DNA of 64,000 bases from Rhizomys pruinosus (Eukaryota > Chordata > Mammalia > Rodentia > Spalacidae). This document shows positions 1 through 12,447 of this stretch, in pieces (within the stretch, counting starts at the first letter, position 1; each line of letters opens with the position of its first letter). The stretch covers positions 1,839,933 through 1,903,932 of the forward strand of contig VZQC01013302.1 of the NCBI GenBank assembly GCA_009823505.1. Direction: 5' to 3'. The position numbers were made by a program, and so were the translations under genes. The notes beneath the pieces are model-generated. The model searched no databases. It was not told the origin of the DNA and saw only the letters and a program-made list of their open reading frames with translations.

Positions 1-1007
1 TTGTCCTCCAATTTCAAATGCATTTTGTGTACCTGGGTACTGCTTTCTTATCAGTTTGTAGATAGTGTGAAGCCTGTTTTCCAAATGGCTAGGTGGTTAA
101 CTTTTAGGCTTCACAGGATCCAAAGAATCTGTTCAAATACTTCCGCTGACTGTACAAACTAAATAGTTGGGCTCAGATGATAGCATAGAATCCTTGAAGG
201 ACATATGAATCACATGAAAATAGATTAATGTGGGAAAGACATAAAATATGATTATTAACTTGACAGTTGGAACTTAGGAGCAAGCTTAATTTTTTTAAAC
301 AGAGGAAAAAATTAAATAAAAGTGTTAGAAAGGCTTGCCATATAAACATCAGTGTAAGTTCTGATGCTCACTTGAAACTTTCATTTCATCAGAAAATGAA
401 TTAATGCAGTTATGGAAGCTGAGCAGATCTAGTGCCTAGACAGTTCTGAAGGACTGGATTTCTTTGTTTAGTGGTTTTGTACTAGCTTTTCTGGGTAGAT
501 TTGGCTTCACTCTTCAAGGATGGAGATCTTTTTCTAGGTTTGATTAATTTTCCACTTCAAACATTCTCCTTCAGCTCCAAAGCGAAGCATGGAAAATTCA
601 ACTTATCTGGTGGGGGTGAATTTTATTTTTGAGCCTTCTGAGACTTTTGTCAGAGATTAATTGGGTTAAAAAGCCTCACCAGAGACTGAAACGGTGGCCA
701 CAAAAATAGCCTGGAAGAAACCTTGGGACACAGGACTCAAAGTCACATCGGAGAGCAAGCAGTATTTTACTCTATTATGGATCTTAAAATTAGCTTTCTT
801 TCCTTAAAATGAGCTTTCTTGAAAGAACCATTAAAAAAGAATGCCAATTTATCTTCAAAATTCCCCAGGGAGGAAGACTTCTATTTAGAATTTCCTTTCT
901 GAGAATAAAATTTAGAACAAAGAAAGAGACTTTTAAATATTTTGAGGTCATTATTGAAGTGAGGTAAGGTTTTAATTGCATTTTAAAATGGTTTTAAAAT
1001 CATTTTT

Positions 1008-1272
1008 GGGGCTGGAGAGATGGCCTAGCGGTTAAGAGTGCCGACCGCTCTTACAGAGGACCCGGGTTCGATCCCCAGCACCCACATGGCGGCCGAGAGC
1101 CATCTGAAACTCCAATCCCGGGAGAACTCCAGTTCCAAGGGAATCCAACACCCTCTTCTGACCTCCACGGCATTGCACGACACGGGTGCACAGACTTGCA
1201 TGCAGACAGTACATTCATACACATATGGAAATAAATAAAATTAAAAAAAAAGAAAGAAAACTCATCTTTAAA
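1008..1272 (+). mobile_element. B2-type SINE, young subfamily
   Basis: It has a tRNA-derived head with A- and B-box-like sequence (GGTTCGATCCC), a body and an A-rich tail. It carries the internal duplication of the young subfamily. It is flanked by a 12-bp TSD, AAAATCATTTTT, at 996-1007 and 1273-1284. Confidence 0.93.
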
Positions 1273-1847
1273 AAAATCATTTTTAAAAATAATTATTTTG
1301 ACCTAACAGAATAAAAACACAATAACTTCTCTATCATCTTGTGGGGATCTGGTTCCAAAGCTACAAGTGTATAAAAAACATTGCTTTTAGGAACTTTATA
1401 TGAAAAGTGTTCACACTTTAAAGAGGTTTCATTTGAATATGTTATTGCAATTTCATAGCAGCACAAATGTGCCAGTTCAATCTTTAAAATCGTATCCTTC
1501 TTAAATCATGCTGAACTATGGCTGGGAAAACAATATTCCTCTTTCCCCACACAGCAGCCCAGCAGCAACCCTCAGTAGATGAAGCCTGAAGACCTGCAGT
1601 GCTGTAGAGAAGCATTGCTACGTGACCAGATATTCTAGAGGAAAACTCCGTTCTCTTTCTTGGCAGGGGTGGAATTTTGAAAAATTCCTCAACCACTCTG
1701 AGCTTCTGTCTCCCTGTATATTGGGAGTAATAATAACTGCCTTCCAAGTTTTCTGAAGATACATTTCAGGCACACAGCGCTCTGCCACTGCATATGATGT
1801 GCACATTCAGTGCTCAATAAATATTGACTTTAAACATTTTTAAAATT

Positions 1848-1849
<2 letters not shown>

Positions 1850-1882
<33 letters not shown>
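1850..1882. repeat. (TG)n microsatellite
   Basis: About 16 TG units followed by TCTG-type units. Confidence 0.95.
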
Positions 1883-1886
<4 letters not shown>

Positions 1887-1904
1887 TCTGTCTGTCCGTC
1901 TGTG

Positions 1905-2038
1905 AACAGGTGTGTGCATGCCATGGAACACAGGCAGAGGTCAGAGAGCCATTCTTCCATGTAAGTCCCAGATAACTGGACTCAGGCTGTCAGGCTTGGT
2001 GGTCGGTGCCTTCGGCAACTGACCATCTCTCCAGCAGT
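1905..2038 (-). mobile_element. B3-like SINE fragment
   Basis: Reversed B2/B3-type body ending in the head complement CCATCTCTCCAGCAG. It is diverged. Confidence 0.65.
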
Positions 2039-2257
2039 GGCTTCCCTTTTGTCACTCTGAATTCCAAAGTTAGAGGAAACAGAGCATTTTGGATTAAGAT
2101 AGCTTATAGTTGACTTTAGAGGTGAAGGATGAAACCCCATTCCTGATAGGTCAGTAATTGACCTCCAGTGTAGTATAATTTATTATGCTTCATGTTTCAC
2201 AGGATCTCGTGCAGCATCTTACTTGAACTTTACCCCTGTGAACATTATTATCCATGG

Positions 2258-2412
2258 ATTTATTTATTTATTTATTTATTTAGGGTCTCTTTGTAGCCCC
2301 AGCTGGCCTAGAACTCACTATGTAGGCCAGGCTCCACTCAATTTCTCAGAGATCTACCTGCCTCTGCCTCCTGAGTGCTGGGATTAAAAGGCATGCAGCA
2401 CCATGATCGATT
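2258..2412 (-). mobile_element. B1 SINE
   Basis: T-rich end, then the B1 complement (GCCCCAGCTGGCCTAGAACT through GGGATTAAAAGGC). Confidence 0.88.
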
Positions 2413-2830
2413 TATTACCTCTGTTTTAAAGATGAAAAAATTAGATAAATGAATATAGAGATTTGTCCCCAGTTAAATCTTTATTTCAGATTTCTTTTCC
2501 TTATATACTTCTCTCTATGATCTCTTCCCTACTTCTGTGAGATATGAATTGGTAGATTCACTTTTAAAATTCCAGCTTTCCAAAATTTATGTAATTGATG
2601 CTGTTGAGAGGTAGGAGGACTTGTTATGTGACTAGAGCCTTGTATGTGGAGGAGTCTGGAATTAAACATTGCAGCCCTGTGTCTTATTTCGAGGTGGTCA
2701 GTAAGTCTTTAACTTTTGTAGTCCTTTTGTCACCAGGGTAGTGCTAAACTCATAGAATTCAGGTAAAGATTAAATAAATGTATATATGCTACAATACAAC
2801 TATATACAATTTATAATATGTCTTTCTTTC

Positions 2831-3083
2831 TTTTTTTAAATTAATTTTATTCATTTATTTATTATTTATGTGTATGAATGTACTGTCTGCATGTAGGTTT
2901 GTGCACCCGTGTCGTGCAATGCCTCAGAGGTCAGAAGAGGGTGTCTGATTCCCCTGGAACTGGAGTTCTCCTGGAATTGGAGTTACAGATGGTTCTCAGC
3001 CGCCATGTGGGTGCTGGGGATCGAACCCGGGTCCTCTGCAAGAGCAGTTGGCGTTCTTAACCACTAGGCCATCTCTCCAGCCC
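2831..3083 (-). mobile_element. B2-type SINE, young subfamily
   Basis: Complete reversed copy. The tail is on the left and the head complement (CCATCTCTCCAGCCC) is on the right. The 17-base internal duplication lies at about 2951-2984. The 16-bp TSD AATATGTCTTTCTTTC is at 2815-2830 and 3084-3099. Confidence 0.95.
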
Positions 3084-3112
3084 AATATGTCTTTCTTTCA
3101 AAAGAGAAATCA

Positions 3113-3267
3113 AGCTGGGCATGATGGTACATGCCTTTAATCCCAACACTCTGGAGGCAGAGACAGGCAGATCTCTGTGAGTTCAAGGCCAACCTGGTCT
3201 ACATAGTGAGTTCCAGGCCAGCTAGGGCTACAGGGAGACCCTGTCTCAAAAAGCCAAAAAAAAAAGA
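3113..3267 (+). mobile_element. B1 SINE
   Basis: Full B1 sense copy (GCTGGGCATGATGG ... GACCCTGTCTC) with an A-rich tail, 30 bases from the preceding B2. Confidence 0.92.
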
Positions 3268-3662
3268 GGAAGAAATCTATATAGGTACTCAATTTTTAAA
3301 ATAAAATTTCAAATTTCAAAGGAGCATGGTATGTTATTTGGCTTATTTAGTTAGTTATGTCTGTCTGTGTGTATCTCTTTGTTTATCATCTATCTGTCTT
3401 ATATAACTCTTTATGTATACCGCAGAAAAATGATAATTTCTCAAACTGATGAACAGAATTTCAAGAAGCACTTGAAGTCTCTTTTTTCGGATCTGGTGTT
3501 TCATTAATGAGGTGCAGAGTGGGTGAAAATGTGCCATTGCTCAACATGAGTTTCTTTTGTGGGAGGATTTTTGAAAAGCTATGAATCCTTTAGCAGTTCA
3601 TAATTGCGTTTGGTGTGAAAGGAAAAAAAAAAAAACCTTAGTCCAAGCTTCTATTGGCTTAC

Positions 3663-3719
3663 CTTAAGTTCTTCAGTTTCTATGAAGCCACTGTGATCAG
3701 TATCATATTTTCTCCAAGT
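3663..3719 (-). CDS. CALB1: CALB1 exon 5
   Basis: The 57-base phase-0 exon encodes residues 106-124, [19 protein letters not shown]. It carries the whole EF-hand 3 loop (residues 111-122: Asp111, Asp113, Ser115, Phe117, Glu122). The acceptor (TCACAG) precedes 3719 and the donor (GTAAGCC) follows 3663 on the minus strand. The family continues with EF-hands 4-6 to about residue 261. No exon 6 was found between here and the left edge, so those exons lie outside the window. Confidence 0.96.
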
Positions 3720-3837
3720 CTGTGAGGAATTTGGAGAAGGAAAACCAGACTTTAATAAAAATACAACCCCTCATCCCCAGCAATCCATAACAGTTTTCCT
3801 ACTTTCTGCAGCTTTCTTCAAGTGAGAACTCAGTTAC

Positions 3838-3921
3838 CTTCATGAACTCTTCACAGGATTTCAGTTGCTGGCATCGGAAGAGCAGCAGGAAATTCTCTTC
3901 TGTGGGTAAGACATGAGCCAA
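3838..3921 (-). CDS. CALB1: CALB1 exon 4
   Basis: The 84-base phase-0 exon encodes residues 78-105, starting [20 protein letters not shown] and ending in EEFMK. It closes EF-hand 2 and begins the entering helix of EF-hand 3. The minus-strand acceptor (TTCCAG) abuts 3921 and the donor (GTAACTG) abuts 3838. Only 118 bases (intron 4) separate it from exon 5. Confidence 0.96.
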
Positions 3922-5854
3922 CTGGAAAAGATGTAACAACAGAGAAACACTGTGGTGAGGGCTTGGAAACAAGCCTCTACTATCACCTGCTGCTTTAGCT
4001 CTGCCTCAACATGTTCCAGAGGAACAACTACATTGAGTAGGAAAGTAGGTGAGGAGAAACAGCAGCTGACTTTCCTTTCTGGTTCTTTGCTTCTGTAAAC
4101 TGTTGAAGTGTGTGGCAATGCCCATGCCTGAGCACCTGGCTCCTCAGTCTGGAAGATGGCTGTAGAGGGCCACTGCACAGCAATCAGGCATGCTACACGA
4201 GCTTTGTGCCATCACAGTCCTGTCGGGGTGTACAGAATGGCACATGTGGTGTTTATAAATAAATTTCATGTAAAATGAGAGAAACTGTGAGAAACAGGAA
4301 TATAGGAAAAAATGAAGAAAAAATTACATGTATAAGTCTGGAAAGAAGTATAGGGGAGCTGATCCAAAGATAACTGTAAAACACTGGAAATGAGTGGAAA
4401 GACAAGTCACAATAAACAGGGAAACTGAACAGTAATAGGAAAAGTTAGCCCTTAAACCACTGATCTCTGCCGAAAGGATGTCTGCTGTTTGATGCTGGGG
4501 CTTGGGTTAATTTTTGATCTTCACCATATGACAATATGACATTTTCCCTTAGATCCCATTTTATAACTTTAATACTTCTCATTTTTTGAAGGAGTAAAAG
4601 ACTACAGATCCCATTTTAAGACTAATATAATCTATTGCATGCAGAGAAGGAGGGAGCTGGATTGATGGCTCCACTGCCAATGCAAGTTCTATTTCGGGCT
4701 TAGCTGCTAATGAGCTGCGGTCCACAGCAACTTCCTCAGCCATTTCTGGACATCAGCACCCTCATCATTAGGAAAAGGAGGTGAAGGAGAAACCAATGTC
4801 TTAAGCTCAGGGTGTGTGCTGTTGTAAGTAAGTTCCCGAATTTACTTCATTATTAAAGAATAAATTCACACATACTACATTTTGACTAATTTTCAGAAGT
4901 TGTTGAATTTCCCAAATTTTGGAAATGGTCCCCACCATTGGTGCTTATACCATAAATCTGTCTAGGTCAGAGATACTTAATTTTATCCCATTAATGACCG
5001 TTTTTTTCTCCTGAGAAAGTTTAGCATAACCCCTGGCATACAGGTCTGTAGTATAAATACACAAATAAAATATTTACTGATAATAAAGAAAACTATTTTA
5101 AAATAATTATTATATATACATTTACAATTTATTAAAGATGAAAGCAGATTGCTTATTTTTACATAAGGAATTAAAGATGAGTATTTGATACTACATGATG
5201 TAGAACATCTCCAATGTTTTCCAAAATTGATCTGATTATGATTCTATATAATTGTCAGTTCTGTGAACAGTATTTCACATAAATATGTAGTATAAAATGG
5301 TAGAAGTATGTTTTAAGATCACTGTAGAAATTGTTGGAAATTCTGTACTAATCCTAAGCCCAAATTCATCAAACAATTTTTATTAACTTCCAAGTCAATA
5401 ACTCTAACAACACATTTTTATATCAAACATCCTAACATGACACAATCCAAAAATATATTAGTTTGATACGTACTGAAGAATGATGGCAGGAAAATATTAA
5501 AAGACTTTGTTTTCTAAAAGTCATGTTTCTTAGGAGCAGAAAAGGTATATTCAGTAAAAACACTACAATTTATACTATGCATTCATCTCAATGAGCTGTT
5601 TTGGACAGAAATTGTTGGTGTTATGTCGTGCCATATCATGTTCAGAGCCCAAGGTACACGTGCTGTGTTCAGCACTGAGCTACACTGAAGTTGCACAGTC
5701 AACACAAGGGAGTGAAAGCTGCCAGCAACACCTTCCATTTAATTACCCTTTTGATTTTGAATCCATTTTGATTGCTGCATATGCAGAAACCTTTTATTGT
5801 TGTCCAATTTTTGCAACCCTCATATAGGGTCCTAGTTTAAGAACTTATGATCCA

Positions 5855-6011
5855 AGCCAGGCATGGTGGCACATGCCTTTAATCCCAGCACTCAGGAGGC
5901 AGAGTCAGGTGGATCTTTTTGAGTTCAAGGCTAGCCTCGTCTACAAAGTAAGTTCCAGGACAGCTGGGGCTGCAGGGAGACCCTGTCTCAAAAATACCAA
6001 AAGAAAAAGAA
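5855..6011 (+). mobile_element. B1 SINE with TSD
   Basis: Full-length B1. The 16-bp TSD AAGAACTTATGATCCA at 5839-5854 is repeated with one mismatch at 6012-6027. Confidence 0.94.
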
Positions 6012-6459
6012 AAGAACTTGTGATCCAGATTAACTTTAAAGGCAGAATCAGTCTTAAAATTTCTACAAAATGATAGGAAAGACTATCAACCTATTAAATT
6101 TTTTTTAATCCTTTTAAGTTCATTAACATAAAACACCAATTTGCCCTATATGTGAGCAACCTCATATTCCTTTTAATTGCATATGTCCTTTAAATTATCT
6201 TCATTTTAAATCTTTGAACTAATACCTCAAATGAAAACAGTTCAGTTCATAAGTTCTATATATAGGGATTATAGTAAGACAAAAGACCAACTATCTTATT
6301 ATAATGCTTAGTATGATCCAGTCAGAAAACTTCTTACCATGAAACAAAGGAGCAGATGATAATACATCTAAAAGGTGAAAGTAGGGGTTTAGGATTTTTA
6401 TATTTAATTTAATGAGTAAATTGAAAAATAAGTTTTTGGTCCATAAACACTCATCACTC

Positions 6460-6461
<2 letters not shown>

Positions 6462-6545
<84 letters not shown>
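6462..6545. repeat. (TG)n(AG)n compound microsatellite
   Basis: TG units at 6462-6490 run directly into AG units at 6491-6545, inside CALB1 intron 3. Confidence 0.97.
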
Positions 6546-6547
<2 letters not shown>

Positions 6548-7401
6548 ACCAGGCATCATAGTAAACTCAAGCCTTGTCTATGGACTTTGATTTCTTTGAA
6601 TTCTTTAGTCATAAAATTTGATGCCTCAGAAATGTAATTCAATTTAATTCAAAGCCTAAAAGCCCAAATTTTTGTGTTAAGGATTGTAAGATGGAAACAG
6701 ATTGCATGATCTGATATTTGAAATTTACTTTAATTTGATGAACATTAGTAAATTAAGTCAACAATACGCCCCTTGGAGACAGTAATTAAGATGGGTTGCT
6801 TGCTTCTTCACTCTTGCAACACAAATGAAGCATTTACTCTTGAAATCTAGATCTCATCTTCCTCATGAATTATTCTTTCCTCTTTGTCCGTATGCAGGCT
6901 TCTAGTAGACAATTGCTGTAAATGATTTTCATGACTACAGAAGCCCAAGTTAGGCCCAGAAGCCAGGTCTCCAGTGAATCTAAAGGGGAAGAGAAGAGGG
7001 AGGGAGAACTGCAGGCTGGATATGGGGAAGGTCTTCACAGAGGAGCAGTGGCCAGTCTCCTAAAGTGTTGTGTAGAATGCTGGCTATGATAGTGTTGAAG
7101 GCTTTTTGGAGAAGGCTTCTTTTAGGAATTCAAAGGAGGTAGGGAAAGAGGATTGCTCCAGCAAAGAGGTGAGGACAAGGCATAAAAAAATAGAAATCCT
7201 AGGTCTCAAAGAAGGAGGAAATATGTCAGGAGAAGAATAATGGAACCCAGTTGTAAGTGTAAATTTTGGAAGTTTTCATGTGATACTGGAAGTCATATCA
7301 TATTATAGCTGTGGGTAATATAAGCATCCATTTAGGAAACTGAAAATTGCCAACCCCAACTCTTCTCATAGGCCTTCTCTTTCAAGAACTCAGAGACTGT
7401 T

Positions 7402-7530
7402 TCTTTTTTTTTTTTTTTGTCTTTTTGAGACAGGGTCTCCCTGTAGCCCCAGCTGTCCTGAAACTCACTCTGTAGACCAGGCTGGCCTTGAACTCACAAA
7501 GATCCGCCTGCTTCTGCCTCCGGCCTTCCA
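7402..7530 (-). mobile_element. B1 SINE, head-truncated
   Basis: Poly-T tract, then reversed B1 to CTGCCTC. The head portion (GCTGGGATTAAAGG complement) is missing. Confidence 0.88.
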
Positions 7531-7592
7531 GAACTGATGGAACCCAACATGTTAGGTGCATGAAATACATGCTTGTGATTTTCTTGATAATG

Positions 7593-7818
7593 TTTTTAAA
7601 ATTTTTATTTATTGTTTTATGTGTATGAGTGTACTGTCTGCATGTAGGTAGGTGCACCTGTGTCATGCAATGCTGCGGAGGTCAGAAGAGGGTGTTGGAT
7701 TCCCCTGGAACTGGAGTTAAAGACAGTTCTTAGCCACCATGTGGGTGCTGGGAATCGAACCCGGGTCCTCTGCAAGAGCAGTCGGTGCTCTTAACAGCTG
7801 AGCCATCTCTCCAGCCCC
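7593..7818 (-). mobile_element. B2-type SINE, subfamily without duplication
   Basis: Reversed B2 with the single-copy GGAACTGGAGTTAAAGACAG body and the head complement CCATCTCTCCAGCCCC. Confidence 0.92.
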
Positions 7819-7996
7819 AATAATTTTGTTTAGTTAGGAACACTTCAGATTGTCATGGTATATTGTGAGCAACTTTTATTATTATCATTATTTTCCATAT
7901 TTCTTGAATTTTATAATTAACATATTTTACCTTCAACTAAAAAGGAAATTTTCTTCTGAAAAAAAAATCCCTAAATATATAAAAATAGAAAAAGTA

Positions 7997-8145
7997 GCCA
8001 GGCATGGTGGCACACGCCTTTAATTCCAGCACTTGGGAGGCAGAGGTAGGCAGGTCTCTGAATTTGAGGTCAGCCTGGTCTATATAATGAGTTTCTAGAC
8101 AACTGTGGCTACAGGGAGACCTTTTCTCAAGAGAAAAAATAAAAT
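7997..8145 (+). mobile_element. B1 SINE
   Basis: Sense B1 with moderate divergence and an A-rich tail. Confidence 0.88.
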
Positions 8146-8345
8146 ACAGTAATCAGTAATGACTAGATTAAAATAAGGGAAATTTAACCATCTTTGTTTT
8201 ATAAAGTTCATGTAACTCACAAAAAAGTTTAGGGGTTTCTAGAATATCAAATATAAAGAGAATGATATGGCTCTTTATGGCCAATATAGATGTATATTTC
8301 TTTGTGCATGCTGTTTTGATCTAAGTTATTAAAATATTTATTGTA

Positions 8346-8488
8346 GATGGGCATGGTGGTACATACCTTGAAATCCAGCACTTGTGGAGCACACGCAGAG
8401 TAATCTCTGTTAGTTTGAAGCCAACCTGGTCTACAAAGTGAGTTCTAGGCCAGCCAGGGCTATATAGTGAGACCATATTTTAAAGAAA
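8346..8488 (+). mobile_element. Old B1 SINE
   Basis: Diverged sense B1 (GATGGGCATGGTGGTACATA ... GTGAGACC). Confidence 0.8.
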
Positions 8489-8591
8489 ACCCCGATTGTA
8501 TTTTTATGCAAAATATTCATTCTTTTTAAATTTTATTATATGGCTAATGTTGTATTCAACACAGTACTATCTTATTTTCAAAGCAGAAAGG

Positions 8592-8737
8592 AGGCTGGCT
8601 TTAGTCCAGCACTCAGGAGGCAGAGGCAGGCAGATATTTGTGAGATTGAGGCCAGCCTGGTCTATATGAGTTCTAGGCCAGCTGGGGTTACAGGGAGACC
8701 ATGTTTCAAACAGCCCCCCCCCCCAAAAAAAAAAAAG
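8592..8737 (+). mobile_element. B1 SINE, C-run in tail
   Basis: Sense B1 with part of its head missing. The A-rich tail is preceded by a run of ten or more C. Confidence 0.85.
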
Positions 8738-10162
8738 CATGTATGCGGCCAGGGTGAACATAAAGAAACTCTTTTCAAGGTGTCGTTCACAGTGTGGTGG
8801 TCCTGCGTTGCCTGTTGAGCCTTCTGTCAATGCGTATGAATCAATAATGAAATTTCTGATGTGGGTATGGAGATGCTCCATTTTTAACATCTAAGACAAG
8901 GTCTGGAATATGCCAAAGGTCTTTCCTAGAAGGTTTTAGATAGGGCTGTTTTATTCTCAGATTTGTCCATAGAAGTTCTCAGTTGTTGTTAGTTTCAAGA
9001 TTGTTGCTTATTTCTTAGTTATGGGGCTACCTGCTTGTTCTTCTATGAATTCCCTGATGTTTTATATGAGGTGCAGAAGAAAGTGGAGCATGTCAAGAGG
9101 ATGAACAGAAGGCAGATAGCTGGGACTACAAACATAATCCCTTACATGCTTGTTTGTGGGAATTGGTGGCTTGCCACTGAAAATGGAACTCACTTCTTTC
9201 TTCTTGCCTGTCTCCTTGAGGATCTATATTTCCCCCACTGTTTCTTTGCCCAGCAACTGCATCAGTAAATATTGTACTGGTGTAATGAATGGCAACAAAT
9301 ATTTATCTATAGTCAATTGAAAATATGTAGAAATAAAGTTCCCTTAGATATAGTTCAAATAATTTATTACTGGGCTGTGGACAGGGGGCTGAGGTGGATA
9401 CTATGAAATACTATCTAGATCTGCCTTCTGGGTCTAGGAGTGTTGTTGTGCTTGCTGATGCTGGGCCCCTTTGAAGGAATGTCTGGACTGAAGACAGGTG
9501 CATCCTTCAGGAGACTGCATCACATTATTAGTCCACATGGAAGCCCAAACCTCTCACTCAAAACTTGGGACAGCTCTGAAGGGGCACCTCTACTTCAGAG
9601 CTCATTGCAGTATCTTCATTAAGGCTCTGTCAAAGCCCAGTGACTTTATGGCCAAGTCCTCCTGTCTTTAGTTTCCTTCCATAGGATAAAGATCGATACT
9701 TCCAATTTGCACAAGATGTGTAATTCTTAACTTTTAAAGACAATATGGAAACTATTAACTCTCTTGAGCACATAGTAGACAAATATTGGCCTTTTAATTT
9801 GAAAAACCAAAAAACATTTTTGCTGCTCATGAGAAACAAATCCAGGAAATTTGAAAGGTAAACAATTGTCTTGTAAACTTAAAACAATTTCAAGTGTAAT
9901 AATTTGAATTTAATAAACTATGTAAGAAGTCTCGGCATTCAGAACAGTAGGGCAGGTTTTTCAGTAAGTTATTTCTATCTTTAATAATACTGCGAAATAT
10001 GTTCACTAGGTTTTTACAGTGGTCTGTTTATTTGACATGTGTTACTCTTTTGATGCTAATAGTCATAACAGATGCATGAACTTTGTGTATACTCATGTCT
10101 GCTTAAAGACTATGAAATGAAGATAGTTCCCAGGCCCATTTTCACATAATTTGTAGATTGAG

Positions 10163-10314
10163 ATTTTTTTTTCGATCTTTTTGAGACAGGTTTCCCTGCA
10201 GCCCCAGCTCTCCTGGAACTTGTAGATCAGGCTGGCCTGAACTCACAGAGATAGATCTGCCTGACTCCACCTTCCGAGTGCTGGAATTAAAGGCATGTGC
10301 CACCAAGTCTGGCT
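10163..10314 (-). mobile_element. B1 SINE
   Basis: Reversed B1 with a poly-T end, full span, diverged. Confidence 0.87.
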
Positions 10315-11815
10315 ATTGAGCACTTTTTAAGTCAAATGGAGTAACTTTTTTTTTACTTTAAAACATCTATTCCTTACTGTCATTAGCCTTTTATCAAAAA
10401 AGTTTTTCTAATAAATCATTTAAAAAATATATCCAAAGAAAATTTAAAAATCAAATTATACCACCAATCATTTTCCCAAATTCTAAAATAAGCGAGTAAT
10501 CTGCCAAGAAAATTACCTTCACCCTGGCTAAGCTTATGCACTTAAATCCCACTGTGAAAGACAAGAGGAAATGGCTAGAAAAGTGCCTGCTTCTCTGCCA
10601 TGGTTGTTACGGCTTCAGATTAAAATAGCTTTTAGATCTATTTTCTCTGTGTACTCGCTGACCTGGACAGATAGAAAAACGAAGACTAAAGAGGTTGAAA
10701 GGCTCCCACACATTGCCTAAGGGAATACAGGGAAAGCTTAAAGATTTGACATCCAGCAAAGTGAAATATCTGTATGTACTTCCTGTGAGACCCAGTGAAA
10801 AAAATATGACCTGCTAAATCATTCACCCCTCCCAGTTTATTTTAATGGGGATTCTTTACACCAGATCTATATTAGTCTGAATAAATTTGAAACACTTCTG
10901 ACTGCCATGGTATTTATTAAATTATCTTAGAATTTAGGTACTTCTGTTTTGAACTTATATTAATAATCTTGTTATTACTGAAACACATTCATTTGATTTT
11001 TAAATCTTTTGAAGGACATCAAGCTACCAAATTCAGAAATAAGCATATCAACACATTATTTCCTTTTCATGTCCTTAGCTAAAAACTGCATGTTGTGGGA
11101 AAAGTGCCAGTCAATTTTGCCAAGGCAGAACTTTGAAAATTACCCGTTGTATTTTCCTATCTTTAATTCATTTAGGTGGTTCCATTAGGGAAGAAGATTA
11201 CTATAAGAGTAGTTGCTTGATTAGACTGTATTGAGTCCAGAAGTGTAATTATGAAGTGGGTATAATAACATAGGTATAACATACTAGCAAGTTAAACCTT
11301 TCTCCTTTAACACCAAGGCTCTGGGATGTTTGGTAGGAGTAAAAAGATTATAATACATTTTGGAAAACACGAGGTTTTGAATTCCTTTATAGATAGCTAA
11401 GATTTTGTATCAGAGTCCCATATCATATGTAGGACTTCTAAGCAAGTAATATCATATATCAAATTGGACAAAGAACTGTATTTAACATAACATTCTGGTG
11501 GCACCAGACAGCATAAGTTCAAACACTGTCTCTTTCCCTCTTTTCTGAGTGTTACTTGTAATTCTTTATTTCTTTTGCTCCAGTGATACTTCAGAACATT
11601 TCTCCAGCTCTTTCTTCACCAACTTGAGCTTATGCTATGAACCACTCTAGCAACTCCTTCCTGTTCTATTCTCAAATTTTCTCCCCTGCCCCTGAAAAAT
11701 CCCTTCCATTTATTCTCCTCCATGTCTTGGTTTGTAATTCAATCATGAGGGTCTACAAATATACAGCCTACAACATCAGTCAGCTGTGCTATTTGGTAGG
11801 TTTGGTCTTTTTATC

Positions 11816-11952
11816 CTCCCTCCCTCCCTCCCTCCCTCCCTCCCTCGCACTCCCAATCCCCCTCCCTCTCCTCCCCCCCTCCCCTCCCCCTCCCTCCCTC
11901 CCTCCCTCCCTTTCCTTCCTTCCTTCCTTCCTTCCTTCCTTCCTTCTTTCCT
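11816..11952. repeat. Long polypyrimidine tract
   Basis: About 135 bases almost free of purines on the plus strand: CCCT units, then CCCTCC blocks, then CCTT units. It creates long spurious open frames on both strands. It lies in CALB1 intron 3. Confidence 0.95.
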
Positions 11953-11954
11953 AC

Positions 11955-12134
11955 AGGTTGAATTTATGGCCTTACACATGCTACACAAGTACTCTACCAA
12001 TGAGCTATATCTCCAATCCTCTTTTTCCATTTTGAGACGTCTCACTAATTTGCCCAGGCAAGCATTGAACTTGTAACCCTCCTCCATCATCCTTCCTGCT
12101 AGCAGGGATTAAGGCCTGTACCAGCAGGCCTGGT
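11955..12134 (-). mobile_element. ID/B4-type composite SINE
   Basis: Reversed ID-like head (GGCCTTACACATGCTA ... ACTCTACCAATGAGCTA) joined to a degraded B1-like half. This arrangement matches rodent B4/RSINE1-type elements. Confidence 0.6.
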
Positions 12135-12304
12135 GGTGAGATGTATTAATGTATCTAATACAATGTTTCCAATTTACTACTGGTTTATCAAGATGTGACT
12201 CCATTTTAAATTGAGCAACACCTGGACTTTGTGCATTCCTACTTAGATCAGCAAAATTTAGAACCTTGCCATAAATAACCAGATGAAACTTAACCCCTCC
12301 CCCC

Positions 12305-12447
12305 TTTTGAGACAGGGTCTCACTATATAGCCCTGGCCAGCCTAGTACTCACTTTATAGACCAGCTGGCCTTGAACTCACAGCAATCCACCTACCTCTGC
12401 TTCCCTGATGTTGGGATTAAAGGTGTGCAGGTGTGCAAGCTCAGCTA
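12305..12447 (-). mobile_element. B1 SINE
   Basis: Reversed B1 (TTTTGAGACAGGGTCTCACT through GGGATTAAAGGTGTG), diverged. Confidence 0.85.

Larger units (their letters stand above)
1..3662 (-). other. CALB1: CALB1 intron 5 (partial)
   Basis: DNA downstream of the exon 5 donor to the window edge. It holds B2, B3 and B1 copies and a TG repeat. I looked for the next calbindin exon on the minus strand and did not find it, so the intron is longer than 3.66 kb. Bases 1-1000 and 1285-1840 show no recognisable feature. Confidence 0.85.

Noticed and set aside
1008..1090. tRNA-like A and B boxes
   Set aside because: They are the tRNA-derived head of a B2 SINE and not a functional tRNA gene. The same applies to every other B2 copy.
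1..3662. Possible CALB1 exon 6
   Set aside because: No minus-strand stretch matched the residues expected after Lys124, so the exon is placed outside the window.
9035..9622. Short open frames of 77 and 60 codons in CALB1 intron 3
   Set aside because: No domain and no splice or start evidence. The lengths are expected by chance.
11637..12090. Frames rich in Pro/Leu/Ser or Gly/Arg/Glu
   Set aside because: They translate a polypyrimidine repeat.
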